This document shows positions 27,457 to 35,900 of a stretch of DNA of 64,000 nt, in pieces (within the stretch, counting starts at the first letter, position 1; each line of letters starts with the position of its first letter). Position numbers and translations under genes: made by a program. Where the stretch lies: assembly GCF_021390175.1 (NCBI RefSeq), contig NZ_CP090004.1:868001-932000 (forward strand), written 5' to 3'. Under the pieces are notes generated by a model. That model saw nothing but the letters and a program-made list of their open reading frames with translations. It was not told where the DNA came from and did no database searches. This DNA comes from Flagellimonas sp. HMM57. Its GTDB lineage: Bacteria; Bacteroidota; Bacteroidia; Flavobacteriales; Flavobacteriaceae.

Positions 27457-28701
27457 TTACTCATCTTTTAATGATTCTATAACCTGAACCTTAGCAGCTC
27501 TCCAAGCCGGAACAAATCCTGCAACTGTCCCCGCAAAAATCAATACCATTACCGTGGAAAATGCCACATTAAAATTCACCGACGGATTAACGATATAATC
27601 TATTTCAACATGCGGCCCTACAACCTCTAACAAGGCCATACTAAAAATGAGGCCGGCAAATCCAGAAATGGCAGTTACAAAAATGGATTCGTGTAAAATC
27701 ATACCAACAATGGACCAAGGTTTGGCCCCAAGAGCCTTTCTTATACCAATTTCACGAGTACGTTCTTTTACAACTATGAGCATAATGTTGCTTACTCCCA
27801 CTACGCCGGCGATAATGGTACAAACACCCACAAACCAGAAGAAAAGTTTCATATTGCCCGTAATCCCGTAATAACGCTTGGCTTCTTCCATAGCACTCCA
27901 GACCCTTACACCCGATTCATCTTCAGGTGCTACCATATGCTCCTCTTTAAGGTAATTTCTTAAGTTATCTTTAAAGCTTATGGCACTGGCCACGGCTTCT
28001 TCAAAATTTTCTGCGGGCGGTAGCGTATAAGACAATGTGTTTAGGGTATCATCTCCATTAAAAACACGTTGGGCCGTTGTTAACGGAATATAGATTCGTT
28101 CTTCTTCCCGCTCGTTCTGTTCATTGAAAACACCTATAATCGTGAATCTAATTCCAGAAATATCTATTGATTCACCAATTGGAGTATCCACTTTATTGAA
28201 TACATCTTCTTTGATTTTTTTTCCAATGACTGCTACTTTGCCCAATGAAATCTCATCTTTGTAGTTTATAAAACGGCCTTCTGAAGTACCAAAACCCTCT
28301 ATAAACTGAAACTCGGAAGACACTCCCTGTATACCATACACCAAGGCTTCATTCCCGTAGACTATATCTACACCTCGAACAAAAACCCGGGGAGATTCAT
28401 ACTCAATTTCTTCTTTGAACAAACGACCCGCCATTTCATAATCCCTGTTCTTAAATCGAACAACTCTTCCTGGGTTGAGTCCTTTATACGCTTTTGATGT
28501 GGTTTCCGGCCATGCCCATATACTTGTTGTGGCATCCTGCTTGAACTCTTTTTCAATGCCATTTTGCATACCCTGCCCAAAGCCCAATAAAATTACGAGA
28601 ATAAATATTCCAGAGGCAACGGATAGCCCCGTGAGGAATGTGCGGAGTTTGTTCTTACGGATGGTGTCAAATATCTCTTGCCACCTTTCTATATCGAACA
28701 T
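27457..28701 (-). CDS. MacB-like ABC transporter permease, type A, first copy
   Basis: A 414-residue permease read from the ATG at 28701 (MFDIERWQEIF). The frame stays open to an ATG at 28785, but the extra 28 residues are absent from its paralogues. It has the FtsX/MacB topology, with KNKLRTFLTGLS at the first helix, a periplasmic domain with VYGIQGV, and VKERTREIGIRKALGAKP between helices two and three. It is the first gene of the eight-gene export operon. No clear TAnnTTTG promoter was found upstream. Confidence 0.93.
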   Translation of the reverse strand: MFDIERWQEIFDTIRKNKLRTFLTGLSVASGIFILVILLGFGQGMQNGIEKEFKQDATTSIWAWPETTSKAYKGLNPGRVVRFKNRDYEMAGRLFKEEIEYESPRVFVRGVDIVYGNEALVYGIQGVSSEFQFIEGFGTSEGRFINYKDEISLGKVAVIGKKIKEDVFNKVDTPIGESIDISGIRFTIIGVFNEQNEREEERIYIPLTTAQRVFNGDDTLNTLSYTLPPAENFEEAVASAISFKDNLRNYLKEEHMVAPEDESGVRVWSAMEEAKRYYGITGNMKLFFWFVGVCTIIAGVVGVSNIMLIVVKERTREIGIRKALGAKPWSIVGMILHESIFVTAISGFAGLIFSMALLEVVGPHVEIDYIVNPSVNFNVAFSTVMVLIFAGTVAGFVPAWRAAKVQVIESLKDE

Positions 28702-28810
28702 ATGGTTTAGTTTGATGATTGATGAATACGCGTACGTACTATTATATGACGTGCCCCAAAAGAATTTGTTACACTTTACACACAAAAAATACTAAAAAAA
28801 TACGAATCGC

Positions 28811-29092
28811 CTAACCTTTCATCTTTTTGTAAATGAAAAAGAACAGTCCTGCCACCAAAATATAAGGAATTGCCATAAGATAAACTATACCGTTATTAAT
28901 TCCCTCAGCGGTTTTACCATCTGTTTCGCTTTCTACGACCGCTCTGCACATAGCGCATTGTGCATCTGAAACTTCTGGAAAAATAAAAAATATCAAAAGT
29001 AGAAAAAACAAACTCTTTCTTCCCAACGATATATTGAGAGAACCGCTACGGGAAACAGAAGAAGGAATTAAGTTTATTTTTTTAGTGAACAT
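28811..29092 (-). CDS. Small membrane protein with CAMC motif, oxidase-linked
   Basis: A 93-residue protein with two hydrophobic segments. The first, about residues 28-43, could be a signal peptide ending at SDAQ. The second, at about 69-86, is followed by KKMKG. Between them is a QCAMCR motif with two Cys spaced like CxxC, just after the putative cleavage site. The family cannot be named by eye. It overlaps the DUF420 gene by 11 bases and shares a transcription unit with SCO and the SCO-like gene, so a role in oxidase copper or redox assembly is inferred. Confidence 0.8.
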   Translation of the reverse strand: MFTKKINLIPSSVSRSGSLNISLGRKSLFFLLLIFFIFPEVSDAQCAMCRAVVESETDGKTAEGINNGIVYLMAIPYILVAGLFFFIYKKMKG

Positions 29093-29618
29093 AATACGGT
29101 GAAATCATTAAGTAGACGACAACTCCAGTTATTGCTACGTATAACCAAATGGGAAATGTATATTTTGCCCATTTTCTATGCGAAGTAAAATCATTCAAAT
29201 ATGCTTTTGCATAGGTACGCAGAACCAAGGGAATTACTGCTATGGAAAGCACAATATGAGAGATAAGAATAAAGTAATACATATATTTAATGGCACCTTC
29301 ACCACCAAATTTTGTACTCTCGGATGTCATGTGGTAGGCAACGTACATTACAAGAAATAGCAATGAAAGACCAATACAAGTAGTCATCAACTTTTGATGC
29401 AAATCCTTTTTCCCATTTTTAATAGCGAAAACAGCGGCGATCAGCAGTATTGCCGTTAAGCCGTTAATAGAAGCATAGATAGGAGGCAAAAAGGATAACG
29501 GTTCTGCATTTGGAATTTTATAACCAAACAATAATGCAACTACCACTGGTATTACAATCGATATGATGGTAATCCATTTATTGAAACGCTTTTCCCTTAT
29601 TGAAACTTCACTAATCAT
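29082..29618 (-). CDS. DUF420 membrane protein
   Basis: A 178-residue protein with about five transmembrane helices (near residues 17-32, 44-66, 77-98, 112-135 and 152-172) and conserved histidines in KLMTTCIGLS/YHMTSES/ISHIVLS surroundings, the pattern of the DUF420 family often linked to cytochrome oxidase loci (CtaM-like). Its start overlaps the end of the SCO gene by 4 bases. A role in oxidase biogenesis fits the context. Its biochemical activity is not known. Confidence 0.88.
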   Translation of the reverse strand: MISEVSIREKRFNKWITIISIVIPVVVALLFGYKIPNAEPLSFLPPIYASINGLTAILLIAAVFAIKNGKKDLHQKLMTTCIGLSLLFLVMYVAYHMTSESTKFGGEGAIKYMYYFILISHIVLSIAVIPLVLRTYAKAYLNDFTSHRKWAKYTFPIWLYVAITGVVVYLMISPYYVH

Positions 29619-30361
29619 TCCGCTAACAATAATTTTTTTATGTCCTCCTTTAATATTGTAATCTGTTGTGCTTCACCTTCGTCATTAACCCCTTCTTTTT
29701 CTGTTATGGTTCCCCTATAGTAAATCAAAGGGTTTCCATTCTCATCTGTTCTGGAGCGTATATATCCTTCTTTATCGACCAAAGCAAACATACCTGAGTG
29801 TTCAAAGCCTCCTGGAGCACTTTCATCCTCATTCGCCACAATATAAAAGCCTTCTTGCGCCAGTTTGTATATTTCTTCTTGATTCCCTGTCATTAAATGC
29901 CAATTCTTATCGGTGATACCGTAGCGCTTGGTATATTTTTTTAAGATTGCTGGAGTATCATATCTTGGGTTAATGGTAAATGAAGCCACTCCAAAATTAT
30001 CGTAAGCTTTAAAGGTATCTTGAAGCTCAACCAAATTTTTGGTCATTATAGGACAAATGGTAGGACAGGTGGTAAAGAAAAATTCGACCACATATACTTT
30101 TCCAAGAAAGTCTTTATTTGAGATAAGCAGACTATCCTGATTGTGAAAGGAAAATTCTGGAACACGTCTTTTTTGTCCATTGGTCAATATAAATGCAAGA
30201 TCAGTTTGCAAAGAACCAATGCTCATTCTATCATTTTCGATAATTGTACCTTCTTTGAGTCTTTTTGTTATTTCATAAACGGCAAAAATTCCAAATACCA
30301 AGATAATGGTCGACACCCAAACGTAGGTATATTTCTTATTGTTATTTGCTCCTGTCGGCAT
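29615..30361 (-). CDS. SCO-family copper chaperone
   Basis: A 248-residue protein with an N-terminal membrane anchor at about residues 12-30 and a thioredoxin fold facing the periplasm. The copper-binding CxxxC is Cys99 and Cys103 (TTCPTICP), and a downstream His in GFEHSG is the expected third ligand. SCO proteins help load the CuA centre of cytochrome oxidase subunit II, here CoxB at 57449-58606. It overlaps the cysteine-free SCO-like gene by 20 bases and the DUF420 gene by 4 bases. Confidence 0.95.
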   Translation of the reverse strand: MPTGANNNKKYTYVWVSTIILVFGIFAVYEITKRLKEGTIIENDRMSIGSLQTDLAFILTNGQKRRVPEFSFHNQDSLLISNKDFLGKVYVVEFFFTTCPTICPIMTKNLVELQDTFKAYDNFGVASFTINPRYDTPAILKKYTKRYGITDKNWHLMTGNQEEIYKLAQEGFYIVANEDESAPGGFEHSGMFALVDKEGYIRSRTDENGNPLIYYRGTITEKEGVNDEGEAQQITILKEDIKKLLLAE

Positions 30362-30974
30362 TATTTTTCTTTAAAGCAAGACGATATTCAGCAAGAATAA
30401 TCTTAACGTCATCTTCCATTTTGTTATTTAGTTCTGCAACAGAGGTAGTATTGAAACCATATTTGACGCCTTCGTCTTCATCGTCTTTCCTTCCGCGTAA
30501 GTTTCGGTCTTTATCAATTATAAAAACATATGGCGTACCTAAACTTTCATCCAGATTTACATTGACATTCAAATTTTGGAATATGGTTTTTATTTCTGAA
30601 TCGGTTCCAAAAACGAAATTCCACTTGTCCACATCGGACAATTCCCCCAATTCTTCTTTCAAGGATTTTACATTATCCTCATTTCCTTGCGGCACAATCA
30701 TAACCATTTGAAAATCAAAAAATTCACTGAATCTTTTATAAATTTTCTGATTGAGGTTAAAAGCGTTCCCTTTTACACCATCTATATCATTGCCCAAGAA
30801 TCCCAATATGGTAATTTTTCCATCCAAACTCACATCATTGTTCAAACCTTTTAAATCGCTAATATTCTCTGTGAGTATAGGTAGTTTTCCAAAGTTATTT
30901 ACCCCAGAGGCAAAGAAAAGATACGCCACTAATGGAAATATGAACAATACAACTAAAACAAAAGTCTTTTTCAT
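30342..30974 (-). CDS. Cysteine-free SCO/thioredoxin-like membrane protein
   Basis: A 210-residue protein with an N-terminal membrane helix at about residues 4-23 and then a domain patterned like a SCO/thioredoxin fold. The strand GKITILGFLGND sits where SCO has its CxxxC strand, and GTPYVFIIDKDRNLRGRKD matches the SCO phrase for the late beta strand. No cysteine occurs anywhere in the protein, so it cannot bind copper or do thiol chemistry like SCO. It is the first gene of the SCO-DUF420-CAMC unit and overlaps SCO by 20 bases. Its role is unknown. It could be a structural partner of SCO. Confidence 0.8.
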   Translation of the reverse strand: MKKTFVLVVLFIFPLVAYLFFASGVNNFGKLPILTENISDLKGLNNDVSLDGKITILGFLGNDIDGVKGNAFNLNQKIYKRFSEFFDFQMVMIVPQGNEDNVKSLKEELGELSDVDKWNFVFGTDSEIKTIFQNLNVNVNLDESLGTPYVFIIDKDRNLRGRKDDEDEGVKYGFNTTSVAELNNKMEDDVKIILAEYRLALKKNNADRSK

Positions 30975-30989
30975 TTCAACCTACTTATA

Positions 30990-30997
30990 CAAAAATA
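30990..30997 (-). promoter_or_regulatory. Candidate -7 element of the SCO gene cluster
   Basis: On the minus strand the sequence reads TATTTTTG (TAnnTTTG), 16 bases upstream of the start at 30974. It abuts the terminator of the preceding operon. No -33 TTG at the usual spacing was seen. Confidence 0.4.
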
Positions 30998-31026
30998 AAA
31001 AAGACGGTTAGCAAACCGTCTTTTTT
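30997..31026 (-). terminator. Intrinsic terminator after cytochrome oxidase subunit IV
   Basis: GACGGTT at 31003-31009 pairs with AACCGTC at 31014-31020 around a 4-base loop, with A and T runs extending the stem and a T-rich tail on the minus strand. It ends the heme O synthase-subunit III-subunit IV operon, 17 bases after its last stop. Confidence 0.85.
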
Positions 31027-31042
31027 CTATGTTAATACTTTC

Positions 31043-31426
31043 TTAGAAGTCCCAAGCCAAAAAGCCTTCTTTAAATACGTTGTAGATATAATCGGCTTCA
31101 AATAGCAGGATAAAAATCAAGTAAGAGACCAAAAATATTGGAGTCCATACTATTGCTCTTCGTAAAGAACTTTTTTCATCGCGCAAGTGCATAAAGTCCC
31201 AAGCAATGTAATATGCTTTGACAAGAGTCAGTATAATGAAAATCCAATTGAGGAGTTTCATTCCCAAAAAATAGTTTTTGGTCAAAAGTTCTGGTTTTAG
31301 AATACCCAAGGCAACCTCTATTGCGGTTACGATAGATAGAAAGACAAGTACTCCCCATATTTTTTGCGTATTGGACTTAAACTTTAAGAGTCCTCTAAAA
31401 ATTTCCAGTTTATGCTCGTGCGCCAT
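31043..31426 (-). CDS. Cytochrome c oxidase subunit IV-like protein
   Basis: A 127-residue membrane protein with three hydrophobic helices at about residues 22-42, 53-75 and 90-110, and the family pattern KAYYIAWDFMHLRDEK after helix two. It is the small subunit of bacterial aa3 oxidases, thought to stabilise the complex. It follows the second subunit III gene by 49 bases and precedes a strong terminator. The length is typical of Bacteroidota members (about 100-130). Confidence 0.9.
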   Translation of the reverse strand: MAHEHKLEIFRGLLKFKSNTQKIWGVLVFLSIVTAIEVALGILKPELLTKNYFLGMKLLNWIFIILTLVKAYYIAWDFMHLRDEKSSLRRAIVWTPIFLVSYLIFILLFEADYIYNVFKEGFLAWDF

Positions 31427-31475
31427 TTTATTATATTTTTTTGAATTCCTGAATGCTCAGAAATGAAAAATCAAT

Positions 31476-32450
31476 TTATACCAAATAGAAGAATGTAAAT
31501 ACAAATACCCATACCAAATCTACAAAGTGCCAGTAGAGTCCAACTTTTTCTACCATCTCATAATGTCCTCTTCGCTCATATGTTCCCAAGATAACATTGA
31601 AAAAGATAATTATGTTGATGACCACACCAGAGAACACGTGAAATCCGTGGAATCCTGTAATAAAGAAGAAAAAATCTGCAAACAATCGGCTTCCGTATTC
31701 ATTTCTAACAAGATTGGCTCCTTCGACCACCAAACTTGCATCTTTAAGCTTTGCAAGTGACTCTTGGCGATTCAGTACTGTTTTTTCCCCTTCTTCATTT
31801 ATTGTTTCTGTTCGAATCAAGATACTAGGGCTGGCCTTGAATCCTTCCAACACTTCATTTAAGGAATAACTAGGTAAAGATTTCCCTTCGTAGTACCAAA
31901 CTCCGTTCTTGCGTTCATGATTCACTCGCTCGCTTGAAATGGTTTTGGAAAAATCGCTCAAGGCTGCTCGTTTTCCCGTCTCTGCATTTACAAATTGTAG
32001 AATTCTTCCACCCTTGGTCTCTACAGCCCCATAATCACCTTTTATAAAGGTAGCCCATTCCCAAGCTTGCGAACCTACGAAAATCGCACCTCCAATAACG
32101 GTAAGGAACATGTACAAAATAACTTTTTTCTGCATCATTTTATGCCCTGCATCCACAGCAAGCACCATGGTCACAGAAGACATGATCAGAATGAAGGTCA
32201 TAAAGGCTACATAATACATGGGATAGTTTCCATGAAAAAAGGGCACGTGGGTAAATACCTCATCTGCAATGGGCCAAGTCTCTATAAACTTAAATCTAGA
32301 GAAGCCATAAGCCACCAAAAAACCAGAGAAGGTCAAGGCATCCGAAACGATGAAAAACCACATCATTAATTTTCCATAGCTTGCTCCAAGTGGACGATTT
32401 CCGCCTCCCCAAACATTATCTTCAGTACCGGTAGTTACCGTTGTATCCAT
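31476..32450 (-). CDS. Cytochrome c oxidase subunit III, long form with loop insertion
   Basis: A 324-residue membrane protein of the heme-copper oxidase subunit III family. N-terminal helices lie at about residues 28-50, 78-99 and 108-128. The motif FFFITGFHGFHVFSGVV (about 260-276) and the last helices with GLYWHFVDLVWVFVF are diagnostic. A hydrophilic insertion of about 110 residues (141-250) separates helices that are adjacent in ordinary subunit III, making this protein far longer than the neighbouring 193-residue one. Both are in one operon with heme O synthase and subunit IV. Confidence 0.92.
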   Translation of the reverse strand: MDTTVTTGTEDNVWGGGNRPLGASYGKLMMWFFIVSDALTFSGFLVAYGFSRFKFIETWPIADEVFTHVPFFHGNYPMYYVAFMTFILIMSSVTMVLAVDAGHKMMQKKVILYMFLTVIGGAIFVGSQAWEWATFIKGDYGAVETKGGRILQFVNAETGKRAALSDFSKTISSERVNHERKNGVWYYEGKSLPSYSLNEVLEGFKASPSILIRTETINEEGEKTVLNRQESLAKLKDASLVVEGANLVRNEYGSRLFADFFFFITGFHGFHVFSGVVINIIIFFNVILGTYERRGHYEMVEKVGLYWHFVDLVWVFVFTFFYLV

Positions 32451-32541
32451 AAAAAAGTCGTTTTAATAAAACATTCACAAATTTACATCTTTTGACGTAT
32501 TCGAAAAGATAAAGTTCAATGAAAACTTTTTCTCATAAAAT

Positions 32542-33123
32542 TTATTTTACAAAAAGCATAAATAGTATCAAATACACCCAAAGAAAATCTAAAAAATGCC
32601 AAAAAGTGGCGCCAAGTTCCAGGCCCAACATGTTATCAGGCATATATTTCCCCCTAAGTTGCTGTACCAAAACCACCAAAAGCGAAATGAGACCGGCGAC
32701 TACGTGGGCTATGTGTACCGCAGCAATTAAAAATACATAGGACATTTTAATACTGCTCGTTGGACCCGTGAAATAATATCCATTATCCAGCATTTGTGAG
32801 AATCCTATAAATTGTAATATGATGAAGGAAATTCCCAAAACCAATGTGGTTACTAGAAAAATAGTTCCCAATTTCTGATTGTTTTTCTTTACAGCCTGCT
32901 TTGCGAATACATAGGTAATGCTGCTTAAGATTATTATGGCCGTACTTATAAAAAATGCTTGGGGCAACTCTAAATCACTGATCCAATCATCTCGTTTACT
33001 ACTTACGATATAGGCACTCGTCCAACCAGCAAATCCCATGATTAGGCTTACAATTCCAAACCAAAGCATCATTTTCTTGGCCCGGCTGTTCTTTTGCTGC
33101 ATTGTTCCCTCGGTCAAATCCAT
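32542..33123 (-). CDS. Cytochrome c oxidase subunit III, short form
   Basis: A 193-residue five-helix subunit III protein. Helices are visible at about residues 16-35, 47-68, 82-105, 123-145 and 168-188. Family residues include the AAVHIAHVVAGLI segment and the end LGATFWHFLDFLWVYLILFML. It lies between heme O synthase (100 bases upstream) and the longer subunit III gene (91 bases downstream). Two subunit III genes in tandem are common in Bacteroidota oxidase loci. How they divide the role is not known. Confidence 0.93.
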   Translation of the reverse strand: MDLTEGTMQQKNSRAKKMMLWFGIVSLIMGFAGWTSAYIVSSKRDDWISDLELPQAFFISTAIIILSSITYVFAKQAVKKNNQKLGTIFLVTTLVLGISFIILQFIGFSQMLDNGYYFTGPTSSIKMSYVFLIAAVHIAHVVAGLISLLVVLVQQLRGKYMPDNMLGLELGATFWHFLDFLWVYLILFMLFVK

Positions 33124-33222
33124 TTAAATCTAAAATTTAATTCCTGCTATATTAAAATATATTTTTTAACCTCATTCTCCAGATTTTTTAGGCCTATCAA
33201 TTCAAATCGCCATTTAGAACTG

Positions 33223-34134
33223 TTAAAATAATGTTTTACTGAATTTATCTATAACGAAGACTAACTGTATCAATGAAATGTAGGTTACACTTGCCAGCAT
33301 CAATCTTCTTGCGGAAGGGTTATCACGTTTTTCATACAGTTTAAATGCAAAACCGAGCATTACCAAACCTGCCAATAGCACAATAATGGCAGCAGGTATG
33401 GACAACTGTAATCGACCTGTAAAACCAAATACGGGCATTATAGAAATAACAATCATCCAAATCGTGTACAATATAATTTGCAATGCCGTACCTGTATCTT
33501 TTTTGCCTGTAGGCAACATTTTAAAACCTCCTTTTTTATAATCTTCGTCCAACATCCAACCCAATGCCCAAAAATGAGGGAACTGCCAAAAAAACTGAAT
33601 CATAAAAAGGGTTCCTGATTCTATACCAAAATCATTTGTTGCTGCTACCCATCCCAGCATAAAGGGTATGGCGCCCGGAAAAGCACCAACAAAAACAGAA
33701 AGTGGTGTCTTTGTTTTAAGTGGTGTGTATACGCTTGTGTACAAGAAAATAGAAATTGCACCGAACATTGCCGTTTTTGGACTGAGAATATATAAAGACA
33801 ACACTCCCAATAATGTTAGCGTAATGGCGATGGCCATAGCAGTATTAACCGACATACGCCCTGAAGGCACCGGACGGTTTCTGGTGCGTTTCATCAAAGC
33901 GTCCAAATCTTTTTCGATGACTTGGTTGTACGCATTGGAAGCACCTACCATGCAATACCCTCCAAAGGCAAGCAAAAGCACTGATACAAAATCGATTTGA
34001 TAAGCACCCAGAAAATATCCTGCAATGGAAGAGAAAACCACACTTACTGCCAAGCGGGCTTTAGTGATTTCCTTAAAATCGGCATAAATTAAAGACCAAG
34101 ATGTACTTTTTACAGAACTTACTGTAGATTTCAT
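33223..34134 (-). CDS. cyoE: Protoheme IX farnesyltransferase (heme O synthase)
   Basis: A 303-residue UbiA-family membrane prenyltransferase that adds a farnesyl tail to heme b to give heme O, the first step to heme A for the aa3 oxidase. Motifs visible are the first Asp-rich NAYNQVIEKDLDALMKRTRNRP and the second DEDYKKGGFKMLP, with about eight to nine transmembrane helices. Length fits (about 280-310). It leads the oxidase operon and has a well-formed promoter at 34155-34185. Confidence 0.97.
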   Translation of the reverse strand: MKSTVSSVKSTSWSLIYADFKEITKARLAVSVVFSSIAGYFLGAYQIDFVSVLLLAFGGYCMVGASNAYNQVIEKDLDALMKRTRNRPVPSGRMSVNTAMAIAITLTLLGVLSLYILSPKTAMFGAISIFLYTSVYTPLKTKTPLSVFVGAFPGAIPFMLGWVAATNDFGIESGTLFMIQFFWQFPHFWALGWMLDEDYKKGGFKMLPTGKKDTGTALQIILYTIWMIVISIMPVFGFTGRLQLSIPAAIIVLLAGLVMLGFAFKLYEKRDNPSARRLMLASVTYISLIQLVFVIDKFSKTLF

Positions 34135-34154
34135 CCACTAGTTATATTGGCTGG

Positions 34155-34185
34155 CAAAGATAATGTCAGAGCAACTCTTTTCCAA
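34155..34185 (-). promoter_or_regulatory. Bacteroidota-type promoter of the cyoE-cox operon
   Basis: On the minus strand a TTG (34183-34185) is followed after exactly 20 bases by TATCTTTG (34155-34162), matching the -33 TTG / -7 TAnnTTTG consensus. The -7 box lies 21 bases upstream of the cyoE start, so the leader would be short. A terminator at 34281-34310 isolates it from tonB. Confidence 0.6.
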
Positions 34186-34280
34186 CCAATTGACAGTCTT
34201 TATATTGTTTTTAAGGAAATATCCACTCTCAATTATACAACATTGCCACAGTATTTATGACAGTTCTCATAAAAACAAAA

Positions 34281-34310
34281 AAAGCCCTAGCGAGAACACT
34301 AGGGCTTTTT
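34281..34310 (-). terminator. Intrinsic terminator after tonB
   Basis: AAAGCCCTAG (34281-34290) pairs with CTAGGGCTTT (34299-34308) around an 8-base loop. On the minus strand a long T-rich tail follows. It lies 33 bases after the tonB stop and separates it from cyoE. It may work in both directions. Confidence 0.88.
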
Positions 34311-34342
34311 CAATTCTTGCCTCGGCAAGAATCACATATGTC

Positions 34343-35047
34343 TTATTGCAACTTAAAGGTAATTGGAATACTGAAAGGTACCTTAACGGCTCTTCCCCGT
34401 TGCTTACCTGGAGTCATCTTTGGAAGCTTATTAATAATTCGCAATGCTTCCTTTTCCAAGTTTTTATCTGGTCCACGCATTCTAATATTACCGATGCTAC
34501 CATCTTTTTGAATAACGAAAATGACATTCACCCTTCCTTGTACACCCATTTCTTGGGCAATTTCTGGGTAGCGGAAGTTTTTACGAATGTGTTTTTGCAT
34601 CATCTCTTGAAAACACTTCTTCTTATTGCTGGCGCCTTCACAACCAGGGAAAACAGGAACATCTTCAATAACCGCAAATGGTACAGAAATATCCTCTTCA
34701 ACTTCCTCGACTTCAACTTCTTCTATTTCCATCACCTCTTCATCCTGACTGGTCTCAGTTGATTCGATTACGGTTTCTTCAACTTCTTCTTCATCTTCTA
34801 CGACTTCGATAACTTCTGGAGCAGCTGGTGGCGGTGGCGGTGGCGGAGTTTTTATCTGTTCCGTCATTGGCACCTCTTCATCCAACTGATCTTCAATATT
34901 CATGGAAATATCATAATCATTGGATTTATCATATTTTTTCCACTCCATGGCTCCGTAAACCAATCCCAAAACAGCCGCTAATCCTATTACGAAATAGAGC
35001 GTACTGTTTTTTCCTACATCTGCCTTTGGATTCTTTTTTAGTTCCAT
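34343..35047 (-). CDS. TonB-family energy transducer
   Basis: A 234-residue protein. One inner membrane helix is at about residues 17-35. A periplasmic spacer follows with a run of seven prolines and then a strongly acidic Glu/Val stretch at about 75-120. The C-terminal TonB domain, about 135-234, has YPEIAQEMGVQGRVNVIFVI and GRAVKVPFSIPITFKLQ. It passes proton-motive-force energy from ExbB-ExbD to outer membrane receptors. The acidic spacer differs from the Lys-Pro/Glu-Pro spacer of E. coli TonB and is usual in this phylum. It is a single-gene unit with a clear terminator. ExbB and ExbD are not in the window. Confidence 0.94.
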   Translation of the reverse strand: MELKKNPKADVGKNSTLYFVIGLAAVLGLVYGAMEWKKYDKSNDYDISMNIEDQLDEEVPMTEQIKTPPPPPPPAAPEVIEVVEDEEEVEETVIESTETSQDEEVMEIEEVEVEEVEEDISVPFAVIEDVPVFPGCEGASNKKKCFQEMMQKHIRKNFRYPEIAQEMGVQGRVNVIFVIQKDGSIGNIRMRGPDKNLEKEALRIINKLPKMTPGKQRGRAVKVPFSIPITFKLQ

Positions 35048-35099
35048 TGTTTTGATTTTAATGTTCGCTAATTTAATTATTAATTAGTTAAATAAGCAA

Positions 35100-35504
35100 T
35101 TAAATTTTCCATTTTAACGGCCTTTCTTTAGAAAAAAACCACTTAATCAGGCTAACCCCCGCAATTGCGCCGATTGTATTTGCAACAATATCGCCAAATT
35201 CAGCCATGCGATCTGTGGTGACCATGTATTGCAACACCTCAATAAATATGCCATATGTTATGGCCGTGAACAATATCGACAATACTGCTTTCCCTATCGT
35301 TAAACCGCCTTGCGTTCGTTCTCTTAGAAAGAAACAACCCAGTATTGCAAAAATTAGGTAAAATAAAAAATGAACCATCTTATCTGCATAAGGAATAGTT
35401 ACTCCACCGGTATCAATCCCTGAAAAAGAAAATAAGCTAAGTATTGTAATAAACGATGCCCAGCTTATAAATAGTATTGTAAAAACATGCTTTTTAAGCA
35501 CCAA
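35100..35504 (-). CDS. VanZ-family membrane protein
   Basis: A 134-residue protein with four transmembrane helices (about 7-26, 40-58, 71-90 and 101-122). It shows the VanZ family pattern, including [16 protein letters not shown] after the first loop, FIEVLQ, and the charged [13 protein letters not shown] motif. The function of chromosomal VanZ proteins is unclear. It overlaps the end of the gcvH gene by 11 bases, so it is co-transcribed with it. Confidence 0.9.
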   Translation of the reverse strand: MVLKKHVFTILFISWASFITILSLFSFSGIDTGGVTIPYADKMVHFLFYLIFAILGCFFLRERTQGGLTIGKAVLSILFTAITYGIFIEVLQYMVTTDRMAEFGDIVANTIGAIAGVSLIKWFFSKERPLKWKI

Positions 35505-35874
35505 TCAACGCTTTGTAGTCCTCATCACTCATTAGACCATCCACTTCCGAAGGATCGCTTATTTTTATTTTGATCATCCAACCTTCGCCATAGGGGTCAG
35601 AATTAACCTTTTCTGGCTCATCTTCCAAAGCCTCATTAAATTCAACGATTTCACCACTAAGCGGTAAAAATAAATCAGAAACAGTTTTTACGGCTTCCAC
35701 CGTACCGAATACTTCTTCTTTATCCAATGTTTCATCTAAAGTCTCTACTTCGACGTAGACGATATCACCCAACTCTCCTTGCGCAAAATCGGTTATGCCC
35801 ACAGTTGCTGTGTCACCTTCTATCTTGATCCATTCGTGATCTTTAGTATACTTTAATTCTGCTGGTACGTTCAT
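35494..35874 (-). CDS. gcvH: Glycine cleavage system H protein
   Basis: A 126-residue lipoyl carrier of the glycine cleavage complex. It begins [15 protein letters not shown] and has the usual [18 protein letters not shown]. The lipoylated lysine is Lys63 in [12 protein letters not shown]. It shuttles the aminomethyl intermediate between the P, T and L proteins, none of which is in this window. It is followed by an overlapping VanZ gene and preceded by a good promoter at 35901-35931. Confidence 0.97.
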   Translation of the reverse strand: MNVPAELKYTKDHEWIKIEGDTATVGITDFAQGELGDIVYVEVETLDETLDKEEVFGTVEAVKTVSDLFLPLSGEIVEFNEALEDEPEKVNSDPYGEGWMIKIKISDPSEVDGLMSDEDYKALIGA

Positions 35875-35900
35875 TGTTTTAGTTTCTTTTAGTCCAGTGA

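Noticed and set aside
21742..28701. Four permeases as assembly duplication
   Set aside because: The copies are clearly diverged and differ in start, loops and end sequence.
31476..33123. Two subunit III genes as a misassembly or recent duplication
   Set aside because: They differ greatly in length and sequence, and tandem subunit III genes are usual in this phylum.
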